From Coprinellus micaceus (Eukaryota; Basidiomycota; Agaricomycetes; Agaricales; Psathyrellaceae), in assembly GCA_951394405.1 (NCBI GenBank), contig OX596342.1, positions 682,001-746,000 of the forward strand: a stretch of 64,000 nucleotides of DNA, written 5' to 3'. Of this stretch, positions 25,171-36,240 are shown in pieces. The stretch's first letter is position 1, and each line of letters starts with the position of its first letter. Both the position numbers and the translations under genes were made by a program. The notes under the pieces were generated by a model, which had not been told where the DNA came from, did no database searches, and saw only the letters and a program-made list of their open reading frames with translations.

Positions 25171-27216
25171 CAGTGCCCCTGACAAGTCATCCGAGCTAAG
25201 TAACTCCACTCGCAGTGCATTCAGGGGGGTGGGCGCTTATTCCTGGATATCAGGTACCTGTCCTACCCACGAGGTGCGGCGTGTAATATTTTAACTCCCT
25301 CGGTATCGTCTCCAAGCTGCCTGCCTGCTTAATCTCTCTGCCCGTGCACAAGACGAGAATCCCCATGGTCGTCACTGTTAGGTTCTTTGACGACCCCGCT
25401 GCTCTTTTGCGTTCCCCCTTCTGCGTTCCCTCTTCCTCGCCACAGTGACTCCCAGACGGGAGGAACTCCCCAAAAGGTTTCGATCATTCGGAGCCTTGTA
25501 TTTCAACGATTTCGCATTTAAACTACGGAGATTAAGTGACATTGTTTAAACACCCCCACCGAGTGAGCAAGGTGGACGTCGGGGAAGCGGATGGTGGCCA
25601 TTGGATGAACAACGATTAAACGATCTTCGCGCGGGGACAAGAGGAAAAGGTGGTGGTGGAACGTTTACCATTAATTAATCGGGCTTTCAGCGTTCAACGC
25701 TTGGGATGATGGGGAACGAATAGTCGATTAAACGCCGGCGATACAAAGACATGCGAGGGGTGATTAAATATGGATTAAACGGCGAATGAGCATGTCGATT
25801 GAATGAATGCGAAGGTGGAAAGTGGATCTAAGGGTGTCTAGTACGATTAAACAAACTTGAGAGTGGTGAACGGGATATGATGAAGCGAGGATTGCGTCTG
25901 GTTGGCCTCGTGCCACGCCGGCCGAGTGCGGGCTGACACCGTCCTGTCGTCTCCCTCGTTGCTCCCCTATAATTGGGTCCTTGGGAGAGGTTCCGTAGTT
26001 GGGGACCTCCGAATGGTTCTCGGATGCTCAGGCATCCCCACAGAGAGTAGAGGGGCATTTTTTTGGGGTTTCAGGCGCTCTAATGCGCAAACGAAGCCCA
26101 ACAGAAAAATATAAGGAAGTCAGGATAAATTCAAATAAATATTGAGCATGTACATCGGGCCCTTCGTGATCCCTCGATATGACTTTGTTTTGGGAGAAAA
26201 GGGATGATATGCTTGTGTCGACCCCAAAATGTACGGAAGGATTGCACCCAGTATGATCGCTTTATATCAGGGACGCTGCTGTTTACATGCTTGATCAAAG
26301 CAGGCGTTAAGACCCACCCGATGATGTCACACAGCCTTGGGGACCTTGCAAGGTCTCCCAGACGGCGATGGGCGAGAAACCGGGCAAGGTTGACTTACCT
26401 GACCAGCGTCGCCTTCAACAGCTTGGATTGTAAGGGGCGTTGCACATGGGGACATATCTGCATACAGATTCTCGTGCCAAAGGCTTCGCATGCTTCCGTG
26501 GATTTTCACCGATGGACGTCTGTTTGCAGGCATCAGATGGGGGCGGCTGCGATCACTGCCCACTCTTGTATCACTTTGGCCGACTTTGGCCAAAGGCGAA
26601 AGTGTGTTGGCCTGGAGAAGATGCATATAAACGCTAGCCTTGACCTTGCCCCCAAGGATTGTTCATATGTATCACAAGAATATCGCAACTCCCAGTCCAG
26701 GTTGAACGCTCAGGTCAGTAATAGATCCGAAGCATGTCAGGATAGGCTGACATGCTCTTGTTGTCCATCACCGAGCGGTTGTGAGGATTTAGCGGGGGAG
26801 GAATGCAGCCCTCCCTGGTCCAGTGCACATGGATTAGGGTCCAGTTCTTTGAACGAAGTCTTTCGTCCCCCAACACGGGCTCAGGCCTTTTAGGCTCTCA
26901 TCATCCCGTGGATGCTGTTCAAGTGCCCAACTGTTGCTCGCCTTCGCGTCTCGGACATCCCTCTAGCTCTGTTCGCACCTGGCAGACTTCAAGCGGTGTT
27001 CAACTTCGGATTACTTGGGACGATAGGTCGAATCCGACGGTCTTCCAATGGATCTACGCCAGGCTACAAATCCGGTTCCAAACTTGTCACTCTTTGTTGG
27101 ATTCAAGCTCGGTTGCATGGGAAAGACAAATGCATATAATTATGAGGCCATGGGCGCCAATCATGAATACGACCATACACGCAGCAAGAAGTACAGGATG
27201 GTTGATAGCTGAAGGA
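25171..27216. other. Gene-poor stretch
   Basis: About 2 kb without a convincing gene. GGGCGCTTA at 25231-25239. A cluster of GATTAAAC words lies at 25614-25852. Open frames between 26200 and 27270 on the plus strand have no motif, and their 3' part overlaps the end of the minus-strand DUF6698-like gene. Confidence 0.45.
25614..25852 (+). repeat. Cluster of GATTAAAC motifs
   Basis: GATTAAAC at 25614, 25726, 25773 and 25845, with GATTAAAT at 25762; GTTTAAAC lies nearby at about 25544 and an ATTAATTAAT palindrome near 25670. Spacing is irregular (112, 36, 11, 72 nt). Confidence 0.5.
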
Positions 27217-28579
27217 TTAGGCTACGTTCCGGCCTCGTGTGGCTGCGCGCTTCTCTTTGATCTTTGAAAGGGCGCTGTTCGCGGGGACTGCCCGCCTCAC
27301 GTTGGAAAACGAAGGAAAGACTTGCCGATTCCACCATGCCCTCAGGTCCTTAACCTCATCTTGCTCTTCCGGATCTTCAAAAAGTTCGAGGACTGAGGTG
27401 TAGAATGTCTCCGAATCCGTCTCCTTGTCCGTGCGGCAGAAGACACTTGCAGAGGAAAGGGAGAAGCGAAGCTAAGGGAGCAATGAGGCGCCTGAAAGGG
27501 ACCAAACTGTGTGAACTCACTTGAGTGGCCACATACGCAATGGAAGCTGGGGTGACAGACGTCATACCATGGATTCGAGCGTTACCGGAGCGGGTTGCTT
27601 TAGGGTCGTCATCGACAGAGCTAGGAGACGTGAATATATGTTTGTAGGCCTAGTCACCAGGTCAACTTCCTTCATTAGCGTCAAAAGGTGAGGTGTTTGA
27701 GCACACCGAAACTAGTAATTTGCTTCGAAACAGCCCTTTCCATGGTTCCTCAGGGTCGAAGGTTTCATCTCGGTAGACGAAGATGGGCCAGTGGTTGCCG
27801 GGAATGATTAGTTCCCTCTCCTTCAACTGCCTTCTAATCCTGTGACGCCGTAAGAGAGTACAGCGCGCAAACTCAAGCGGAAATACTCACTCGAGGTCTG
27901 CCCAATCTATGCCTGGAGGGCAGAGGAGGAACCCCGTCCTCTCGTGGTTGAACCCTCGGTTCATCTTCACGTTTCGGGCGAGCGAAGGTTTCAACGGTTC
28001 CCCATGTGGGACGATCCAATCGATAACGATGCCCTTGAGACTTTTTGTATCGTCAGAGCGTGCACTGGAAGCGCCCTTCTGTAACTGGTAACACGATATG
28101 AGCACTCAACACACATCGAACTGGGAAGGAGTAAAGTATACCAGATTGGCAACCTCTAGAACAGTCCCATCGTCAGCGTCTTCATCCAAAAGCCGCTCGT
28201 CCAGCCCTGGTACGAGCTTGAGTAGCTTCCGGTATACTCGTTGCTCACGCCGCTCTCTAGGTCTGATCAATGCTTCGAAGTTATCCACGGGCGGATGTAC
28301 GTACTGCTGAGTGGCTGGAGCTTCATCTCCATGGGAACCCAGCCCGGCCAGAAGTAGGGCATGGATGTTGGCGAAGGCGAATATCGTCCTTCCGAAGTGT
28401 CTACCATGATGGATCAATGGGTCGGCTTGGGTCCTAGCGACAGGCTGGTGAGGGAGGGAAACGGTGCGAAGGGGCATTCAAACACACGGGCGCTTACGAG
28501 GACCGAGTTCGAGGGAGCTTGCTGGACGTTTCCTTCCTGAGCGCGTAGTGGGCTCCACGTTAGCGCCGACCTCAGGCAT
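27217..28579 (-). CDS. DUF6698-like protein
   Basis: Matches, from memory, the Agaricomycete DUF6698 family, which has no known function. Order of motifs: Arg/Lys-rich N-terminus (RSGRKRPASS), DPLIHHGRHFGRTIFAFANIH, RVYRKLLKLVPGLDERLL, LQKGASSARSDDTKSLKG, IVIDWIVPHGEPL, RNVKMNRGFNHERTGFLLCP, IPGNHWPIFVYRDE, KHIFTSPSS-type acidic segment, ASIAYVATQVRFSLSSASVF, CRTDKETDSETFYTSVLELF and AWWNRQVFPSF, ending in a basic tail. Several GT..AG introns, including one at 28497 (GTAAGCGC) after the first exon and one opening GTATACTT near 28130. The start ATG 28579 is preferred over ATG 28608 because a TATA box (TATATAA, minus strand, about 28624-28631) lies only 16-20 nt from the latter. Stop TAA at 27219-27217. 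The long conserved run with intact introns suggests a functional gene. Confidence 0.85.
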
Positions 28580-28619
28580 GGCAGGGGTCGGTTTGTTTCC
28601 GATGTCATGGTTTAAGCTT

Positions 28620-28633
28620 CTCTCCTTATATAT
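28620..28633 (-). promoter_or_regulatory. TATA box of DUF6698-like gene
   Basis: TATATAAGG on the minus strand, about 45 nt upstream of ATG 28579. Confidence 0.55.
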
Positions 28634-29104
28634 GTCACGGCGGTGCAGATCTGATTGCCGGCGTCTTCTGTGTTGTCATGCGAAGCACCTTCCAAATTGG
28701 AGCTCAATTTTAGCGCCCGCCTGTTGCCTTCTTGAACAAACTCACCCAAGATTAACCAACCCGCCTCAGCGCTGCCTAATGCTAAGAATCATGACAGAAT
28801 GCTCAAAGTATCGAAGAAACACGAAAGCCATAGGCTTCTTTGACATCGGAGTGCCTCAGGCCTGTTGACTCTCCCGGACGGGTTAGAAGCCGAATGAATA
28901 ACCGATGGCGTTGAGAAACTCCGGTAGATGTGGTTTCCAAGAACTTTCCACATTCCGCAAAGAAGCAACGGCAACTCATCGCGACTGAGCGCCACCTGCC
29001 ATTCTCCGCGCCCTCCAGCCAACCGGCAATTTCAAGCTTCCTTAGAGATTGTGTCGCTTCTGGCGTTGCTGTTGCTGTTGCTGGCATAAATTGTAGGGTT
29101 GGCA

Positions 29105-29112
29105 TATAAATA
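29105..29112 (+). promoter_or_regulatory. TATA box of zinc-repeat gene 1
   Basis: TATAAATA, 57 nt upstream of ATG 29169. Confidence 0.55.
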
Positions 29113-29168
29113 CGCTGAATCGGCATCTGACCGCATGCCCCAGCACCCGTCTGCCCGCCCCCCGGACT

Positions 29169-30597
29169 ATGACTTCCCCGAATCCATTTTACCTTCCTTC
29201 TGGCCTTCGAGGTGACTTTTCCCCCTCCGAGGCCCCTTCGCCGGAGGAGGAAGCTTCCTCTTCGCCCACCCTTTCGTTCAAGGACATCCCTCGCATCTCT
29301 AAGATCACGCTCTGCAGAGGGGCTTATCGAGCTACAGTCGGCCCATACTCTCTGAAGCACGCCTTCCTCACCGGTCAGCTGGGCACTCCCTCAAAGAAGA
29401 ATAGAATGTGGATGCAGTATCATAGCCGGGATTTCCGTGACGTCGATGGTAAGTATTATTTCCATCAATTTTTGGACTCTGACGGATCAGCAGTGATCAC
29501 CCTAGATGTGCAGTTCAAGCCATTCCACGGAGGATGCATCGAGATGTCGCTGGCCACGAAAAGGGCGCTGGCGTTTGGTCCACCCCTGCCAGCTAGGCCC
29601 TCCTATCTTCAGTCTGGCCCGCGTGCCCGCTGTGAACTAGGTACATGGCCATTACCTAGCACGGGGTTAGCGGAATGGGACTGATCCGAGCTTGTTCGTC
29701 CACAGCCGCACCGAGGCTAGCTCTCCTCGCAAATTTAGCAACCATTCCTGGGGACGGTCCTGCTCAACAGCCGCCGCTCAAGGCTCTCTTCTCTTCTCGA
29801 GTCGCCGAGACTTCGGAAGGTAGCCTCGAGTCCAACGCTTCCAGTGCCTCCCTTGAATACCCGGGTGCGTCTGGGCTGGATATCCTCAAGTTACCCAATG
29901 GGCGAAGGGCTGACATGTCCGCGCAGATACAGATGGGGAACAAAACGACGCTGAGCACTTGGGAACTTCAAGGCCCCAACCTACCATACTGCGGGGTTAT
30001 TGGGCTGTCCCGGCCGAATTCGAACACGGCAAACTTCCCTTCACCAACCTCAAGCCCGGCGCTCTCAATTGCTTCTATCCCAAAGGTGAGTTTCCTCGTG
30101 GTGGCAAATTGGATGCCAAGCTCTGCCCTCTCCAAGCAGTGAAAGTGTTCGTTGCTGAATGGCCCTCCAACTTGACAGGTCGACCTGTGGACGCACTCCT
30201 TCTCCGGAAGGCTGGGATTCAGATCCACTACCCAACCACGTCCATCCGTGTCTCCAACGCCCGGCTCCTCCGCGAGTCCATAACTTCGGAGATAGGCATC
30301 ACTTTGGCCGAGTTCGGGAGGATCTACAGGGTTTGCTTTGATTGCGGGCGCTACATTTTCACTGATCGAGCCTGTCAGCATTCTTGCTATGGCAACGAGG
30401 TTGACGTCGGGGCGACTGGGTTTTGTCTTATTTCCTACCTCAGTTCAAACAAGTATGGCGGCCTGACCTTGCGAGATCTGGAGAAGGTTTACTTTACCTG
30501 CGAGACATGCCTTCACATATTCTCTTCGGCTATGTCCTTCTACCACCATTGCCCCGATCCTGACTTGCCGGATTCCGATGACACGACTCCTTTGTAG
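29169..30597 (+). CDS. Protein with duplicated C-x2-C-x11-H-x-C repeat, copy 1
   Basis: Unrecognised protein. Exon 1 from ATG 29169 is acidic and Ser/Pro-rich, then reads RISKITLCRGAYRATVGPYS and a D-rich segment to about 29684, part of which may be intronic. Middle exons cover about 29710-29950 and the last long exon about 29960-30597 (stop TAG). The last exon holds two zinc-binding-type units with identical spacing: CFDCGRYIFTDRACQHSC and CETCLHIFSSAMSFYHHC, both C-x2-C-x11-H-x-C, each preceded by a matching lead (ITLAEFGRIYRV and LTLRDLEKVYFT). A paralogue with the same pair lies at 48075-48961. Two four-ligand units suggest two zinc sites; whether they bind nucleic acid or protein cannot be told. 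The exact joints between exons 1 and 3 are unresolved because several frames are open. Confidence 0.6.
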
Positions 30598-30805
30598 AAC
30601 CCATAGCAACTGTCACGGCCTGAGTGCATCGAGGCTTACATTCTTATTTTCTTGTCATGCACATACTGCGTCCTTGTCAATATACTGTTCTTCGAATAAG
30701 TTACGTTGCAGAATATGCGTGAGTTGGCGATTACAGAACGTGGTGATTACGAAAGGTAGTGTTAGAGAACAGGAAAACGCTTCGATGAGACGATAGACGC
30801 GGGGG

Positions 30806-31672
30806 CTAGAAAAACCGGGGACCATATGTACCAAAGCGGAACTTTCCCAAGACATCGTGGAATAACGAAGAGGTAAGTGAAGGGAAGTTGTAGAAAGCGT
30901 GGCCAATAGATTGGTAGGGAAGCATAGAGTCGGAGAGGGGGCGTCGGGATGGGCTGGCACTGGCACCACGGAGGATGTATTGAGAAATCTTGCACTCCAA
31001 CTGGGCGGGGAACCGGAGTTCTGACTGGGGGGAGTCCTCCGACGAAAGCTCTGTGAGCCTTGACCCGATGATACGGTTCTCGTTCTCCAGTCTTTCGATT
31101 CGCTGCATTAATTGCATACATTCAGTAACCTTCACACCGAGGTCGACTTCGCATCGCTCGATGCCCGAATTGACTTCCGAACGTCGCAGTGTCAGCTGGA
31201 TCTGCTCCACATCCAGGGCAGAAAAGCCGCGCTATGGTACGAAACGATACTCAGCAAGGAACAAGTTGAACTTGATAAGGAGGGAAACTTACGTCTGGGA
31301 AGGAATTATATTTGCCCTTGAAAGGCTCTTGCTTCGAAAGAAATTCAAGAGCCTGAGGGCTATCAGAATGCCCAGCTCCGCCGTACTTCATTTGGGAGGT
31401 GACTTCATCGGGGTTGACCTCACACTCGCTCTCAGGTGTTCCCGCCTGAGGCAAACCACCGTCGGATGAGCCGTCGGACAAATCACCGTCAAAGGACTGT
31501 TCCGACGACTCCCCGTCGGATGAACCCCCAGGTGACCCGGAGTCATCGAATGCGGCTTGGGTAAGGGATCCCGAGTCGAGCTGTTGATATTCGAGTGCGG
31601 TTAAGTTGACATTTCTTAAACAATTGTGGAAGGGCTTACGGTTTGGCAGTGCAGAGGGATGAATTTCAGCAT
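30806..31672 (-). CDS. Coiled-coil protein, unrecognised
   Basis: Minus-strand gene with a TATA box (CTATATAG, 31755-31762) about 83 nt upstream of ATG 31672. Exon 1 is eleven codons (MLKFIPLHCQT); a 59-nt GT..AG intron leads to LDSGSLTQAAFDDSGSPGG and an acidic Ser/Asp-rich stretch with three SSDG-type repeats (GSSDGES, LSDGSSDGG), then a polar region ending NSFPD at a GTAAGT donor (about 31290). The last exon (about 31215-30806) has a short coiled coil (CMQLMQRIERLENENRIIGS) followed by a basic, Ser-rich tail. About 230 aa. No family recognised; the coiled coil suggests dimerisation. Confidence 0.5.
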
Positions 31673-32145
31673 TGGAGGGAGGGGCAGAGAAAAAGCCATG
31701 TGAGGGGATGGTGCCTGAGCCTGAGGAACCTGAGGGCGCGAATACCAGTAGACTCTATATAGCACAGGCTACTGGTGACGAAGAAGGATGGGCATGCCAA
31801 GGGAAGGGAGTCAGCAGGGTCACCGTTGCACACCCCTTGCTTACGTGTACTAACGTCCCACGGGAGCCTGGTAGACTCAAGCGAGGAGCTTGTGTTGGAA
31901 TGGACAGAAGCTACGATCTTCTCGCACTTCGGGAAGGCATCTAGCAAATTTGGGAAAGTATATATAACCAGAACGGCCTTGTTAGGCCACCTGATACACT
32001 CAAAACTCTGCAGAGCCGAGTTCCCTGACGTATGAGCACGGTACGACGCCTCCACAAGATCGGTGAGCCGTCTACTTATCGTCTTCAAACGGTTGAACTT
32101 GAAGGCCACCGCGGCGATGGCAGCCTTCGAGGGATCATCGATCAT
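31673..32145 (-). other. Open frame of uncertain status
   Basis: A 159-codon open frame on the minus strand reads protein-like in its first part (SKAAIAAVAFKFNRLKTISR, LTDLVEASYRAHTS, YTFPNLLDAFPKCEKIV) but loses that character after about 31850 and crosses the TATA box of the coiled-coil gene. It may be an exon of another gene or a remnant; no family recognised. Confidence 0.25.
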
Positions 32146-32430
32146 CGATCATTGGCCTTCAGCCTCATGCAATGGTCTCAGGCCCCCAGCCAGTTCCGAA
32201 CCCTGAAGCTCTGACTTCGAGGGTCTGGAAGAATCCTCGTAGTGAATAGATGTGCTGATGGAGACAGGCTGTTCAGCCCCCAGTCGGCGTTAGCTGTAGT
32301 CTCAACTGCCTGTCCGCGACTCTCCGCTGACTTCGACAGCCTACTATTGATGGCATTCAGCTGAAGTTGACACAATGGTGGGCTTCTGGAGCCCCTCATC
32401 GGCGCGGCTCAATAAACACCGCCAACCTGC

Positions 32431-32841
32431 ATCCTCCATAAGGCATAGCACGAGTCACCCGCGGGTATTGCACGCAACTTATTGCGGACCGAATAGCCGC
32501 TTAAATTCTGCACCCAACGAAATTTATTGTGTGCAAAACAGTTCAGAATTGACTGAGCTACACTCTTGCAAAGTTTCAGGCTGCTACCTTTACCCAATGT
32601 GGCAGGGTGCCCCATTCTTTTTGGAAACCCGTACACAAGTCAAAACAAGGCTATTTTCGGACTCGTTGGCCCCTAACGTGGCGAGTTTTTGATGGATTTG
32701 AACCAAACTTGAAAAATGAGTAGATAATTCAGTTCTGCACCGATTTACATGGTTTTGGTACCAAAATGTTGGGAAAATTCGTGGCAATCACCTGACCTAT
32801 AAATACCCGCGAGTGCACTCGTGCTATGCCTTAATCCTCCA
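32431..32841. mobile_element. MITE, hAT type, with 8-bp target duplication
   Basis: A 395-bp element at 32439-32833 with terminal inverted repeats of about 31 bp: the left end starts TAAGGCATAGCACGAGT, then CACCCGCGGGTATT; the right end, read inward on the minus strand, starts with the same 17 bases and then GCACTCGCGGGTATT. The direct repeat ATCCTCCA flanks both ends (32431-32438 and 32834-32841). An 8-bp duplication with TIRs is characteristic of the hAT superfamily (established knowledge). No transposase frame inside, so it is non-autonomous. The perfect duplication and nearly perfect TIRs indicate recent insertion. Confidence 0.9.
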
Positions 32842-33115
32842 TGCTGAGATTGGTCTAAGTTGCTATAGGTAAGGGCTCACTAGCCTCGTCAGACGACAGT
32901 AACCCATACTCTTCTGCCGTTTGAGGCACTGTTGCGCCAACAAGTTACAGTTTGTAACTTATATTAGCTTCCGCGACTCCGGCCATCACCAACTATCAGA
33001 CATTGCGGCCGGGGCGTTGAGTTCGGGGTGTTCTTCCGCTGCCACCATTTGCATTTGACTTTGTCCATGATCAAGCTCCCATCCCGTCACACACACGCCA
33101 TACACAGCTGCCATC

Positions 33116-33328
33116 TTGGCGAACCATTTCTCTGAGAGTCGCCCCTGGTTAAAGCGGTCCGATTGGGTTGAGGCCGATCTGGGGCCGCAATGGCAGAGTT
33201 CTGAGAAGCTGAGGGAACACGGTAGAGACCCTACTGGCCTGGTGAGCATCTCTCAGCCATCTATTTGCTCGTATACACCCTCTATTCTTTGTTTTCTTGT
33301 CGCCGTTAGGCTCCGTCGAGGCGCTTGA
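33116..33328 (+). pseudogene. Possible polyketide synthase AT fragment
   Basis: A 70-codon open frame includes WLKRSDWVEADLGPQWQSSE, EKLREHGRDPT and GLVSISQPSIC, which resembles the segment before the serine nucleophile in PKS acyltransferase domains (the ISQP-type motif). It ends in non-homologous sequence. It is upstream of, and separate from, the larger PKS relic, so it may belong to a second copy. Low certainty. Confidence 0.3.
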
Positions 33329-33959
33329 AGGCACGAGATTGCAACGTCGTACCAAACATGGAGTTGAGTCGTGATCCCGGGCCATCCAATGCGTCGCGGT
33401 TTTGTTCCTTTCTTGCTCCTAGCATATCTTCGTTGCGTAGAGCTTGATTTTTAACCGACTACTAGGTCTTAAAGTGTCAACCATCTTCTCCCAATGGTCA
33501 ATAGAGCAAGCGCCCGCGCCAAATTCGCTGATATGTGACCGATCTCTGCGGGGTTCTAACGCCCCATCCGACTTCATCCCAACTTCACACCTTTGACCAA
33601 TGGTAAGCTTTGCCTCAGCACTCCCTACTCCCAGCAATATGCTTATCCATTCTCGGCATTTGCTCTGCAGGGGAAGTGCAGGAAGGCCGTCATGGTCCGT
33701 GTGAGTTCCCCAACCTCGTTCGTAGCAGCGCGGGCGTAGCTCCCATCAACACTCATGTCAGCCGCGCTCCCACCAGCTTCTCTAAATCATCGACGACGGT
33801 CTCTCTTATCGATGCCCCTCCCCTGACTCACGGGGTGAATACCAACAATCGTAAACCGGGCGCGCTCTCAGGAGCTACAAAGATTTCGCAATGCGAAACC
33901 CGGGTGAGCGAACACGGCATCGGAAGCCCCAGGGAACTCCAGCTAGTTCAAGCTCGAGA

Positions 33960-36240
33960 GTGAGAAGCTCAGCCTCTCTGGGTCGAGCTCTCCATCTCGA
34001 GCCCTTTCTCCTATTTCCACTCCCGGCACACTGTACTCCGCGCCGGACATTCCAGCCAGCCAGCTTTTCGTTGTCGCTGCTAAGCCCACGGCCGCTCCCC
34101 AGGCATACCTTAAAAAGCTCATCGACTTCTGGCAGCAATCCTTTGCCAACCAATTCGAGTCAATCTGTTATACGTCGTGCATTGGGCGAGAGCACTATCG
34201 CTATCCGTCCTCTTGTGCGGTGGAGAGCCTCGAGGACCTCATCAGCTAGCCCCATGAGGCTCTGAGGAACAAGGGTTCAACCACTCCCCTCCGAATGTTG
34301 CGTTCACCTTCCCTGGTCAAGGGTCACAGTACCAAGAGATGGGTCTAGACTTGGCTAGCGGATTTCCCGCCTTCCCGAGGACCGTCTTCGAAGCCTCCGA
34401 TCAAGCCTCCAGCATCACTGTCCTCCCATACTCTCGTATCTATTGGACGCTGAGCCTCCCCAGGCTCACAGTCTCTCTGAGAGCGACGTGTCGCAGGTGT
34501 GCGCCTTCGTCTACCAGTACTACTCCGTCGGTAAACGGCTGCAATATCTGGGCCTCGTTCCCTATGCTGTTCTTAGACATAGTTCGAGGGAGATCGCTGC
34601 AGCTGGTACGCCCGTCTCAACTCTGTCCTTCTAGATATACCTAATATTTTGTATCTAGCTAACGCCGGATCCTTCAGTTTCAACACCGCCTTGTAATTCA
34701 TCACCAAGAGGGCAACCATTCTACGACTTGACCTCCTTCATTCTTATGGTGTGGCTACCGTTGGCACCAACGCAGAAACCGTCAACGGCTACATCGACTC
34801 CTTGTCCATGCGGGACCGACTTACCATCGCAGTCTTCAACGCCGAGGCAGCGTGGTTGTTTCGGGAGCCCTGGATGCCATTGACACCATCGTCACGACGG
34901 CCAAGCAAGGAGGGCTCGGAGTCACCGGGCTTAACGTCAACCAATGTAAGACTTCCATTGCATGTCTGCATCTACTCATTTTGACTGCGCCCAACATTCC
35001 ACAGTTTCTATGTTGCTCCTCTATGTTCCCTGCCATGCCCGTACTGCAGAAGCGGCGGCAGGACCGCGCTCGGGACATGCGCCCTTTCAAAACCCCCTTC
35101 TACTTCAGCGCACATGGTCAGCAATTGTTGAAGGGCCGCCTTGACACTGATTACTGGGTACTGGGTATGCTGAAATCCCTCCCGCCATATTCACCGCTGA
35201 CATTTTGCACCAGGTAAACCACACACAGAACCCCGTTCTCTTCCTCTTTGCTGTCAAGGAACTCACATCAGGCACTCCCATCGACGTAGTCTGACCCTCG
35301 ACATTGGCCCGCAGCCCTTCATTTTGGGGCAGTTCCAGAACGAGCCCCTCTTGACGAAGTTGTCCCTCTCTATCATTACAAAGCGCCGCAAATGCCGAGC
35401 TATCTCCTTCCTCACCTCGATTTCCCAGTTGTTCCGACATGGGCCCGAAATAGACTTCGTACACCTGCTCGACGACGGGTTGGTTGTGCGAATATTTCTT
35501 TCCCACATCTCTTTTCCAGCGCACCCACAGCTACATCGCCTATCGCCCGTCCAGAAACCAGGCACTTCCGTCTCCATCCCCGTCAGACGAGGTCAAGATC
35601 CCATTCACTTTCTCTGTGCGACCATCAACGACCATCACATCGACGACCAGAGGGTCGCCCGTGGTGCTGTGTTCACCGACTTCTTCGCAGCCGCAGTTTC
35701 GTCTAAGTCACTTAACGAACTTCAATTCCATCTGCCACTCGCCGGAGCACCATGACGACAGCGTCTTCGGAGGGACCATGGGGAACGAATTTGTGTTGTA
35801 ACAGGGAACGACCAAAGTCTGCCCTGCCAAGGTCTCCGCCAAAGGGCCAACCTCCGTTCCCCAGTGGACTGGCGACGAACGCCTCCCCCTGTGCATCGTC
35901 AAGGAGTCGTTGGTCTACAAGTGCTTCGAAAACGTGGCGTTCAGTTCAACCTTCCGCAACATCCATGAGAATCAAGCTGTGGTCATGCTGACGCCGTCGT
36001 CTCTAGACTCTGTTGTCGAGACTGGCAGCCGAACTCAGGATCACGTTCGGAAGTTGGACGCTTGCATGCACATGTTCGGAGCCGCCGCTGGCATCACTTT
36101 GCCAGAATTGACCGTCATGGATGGGCCCTTCCTTCTATCCTCCTCCAGATCTTCCGTTTGCACAGGGACTCCCTGGCCTCAATGTTCCTGGTTTGTTATC
36201 AGCTTTCGGTGGCGGGGGAGTGACTGGTCTTGACGTACAT
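33960..36240 (+). pseudogene. Type I polyketide synthase relic (linker-AT-DH)
   Basis: Remains of a type I PKS in PKS domain order but in shifting frames. KS-AT linker near 34050-34245: SQLFVVAAKPTAAPQAYLKK ... YTSCIGREHYRYPSS. AT start FTFPGQGSQYQEMG near 34305. AT core LGLVPYAVLRHSSREIAAAG near 34550-34605, where the usual GHSxGE reads RHSSRE. SVVVSGALDAIDTI ... GLNVNQ near 34850-34945. AT end TPFYFSAHG and LDTDYWVLGML near 35090-35170, then LFLFAVKELTSG and a reduced IGPHPFIL-like piece. DH-type NDHHIDDQRVARGAVF near 35630 and VYKCFENVAFSSTFRNI with LDACMHMFGAAAG near 35910-36095. No ketosynthase active site, ACP, KR or ER could be seen. Frame changes without splice signals and the altered nucleophile motif mark it as a pseudogene. 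Confidence 0.7.

Noticed and set aside
28488..28496. GGGCGCTTA at this place as a regulatory site
   Set aside because: It overlaps the GTAAGCGC splice donor of the DUF6698-like gene, so this copy may be coincidental; it is kept in the count but not as a promoter element.
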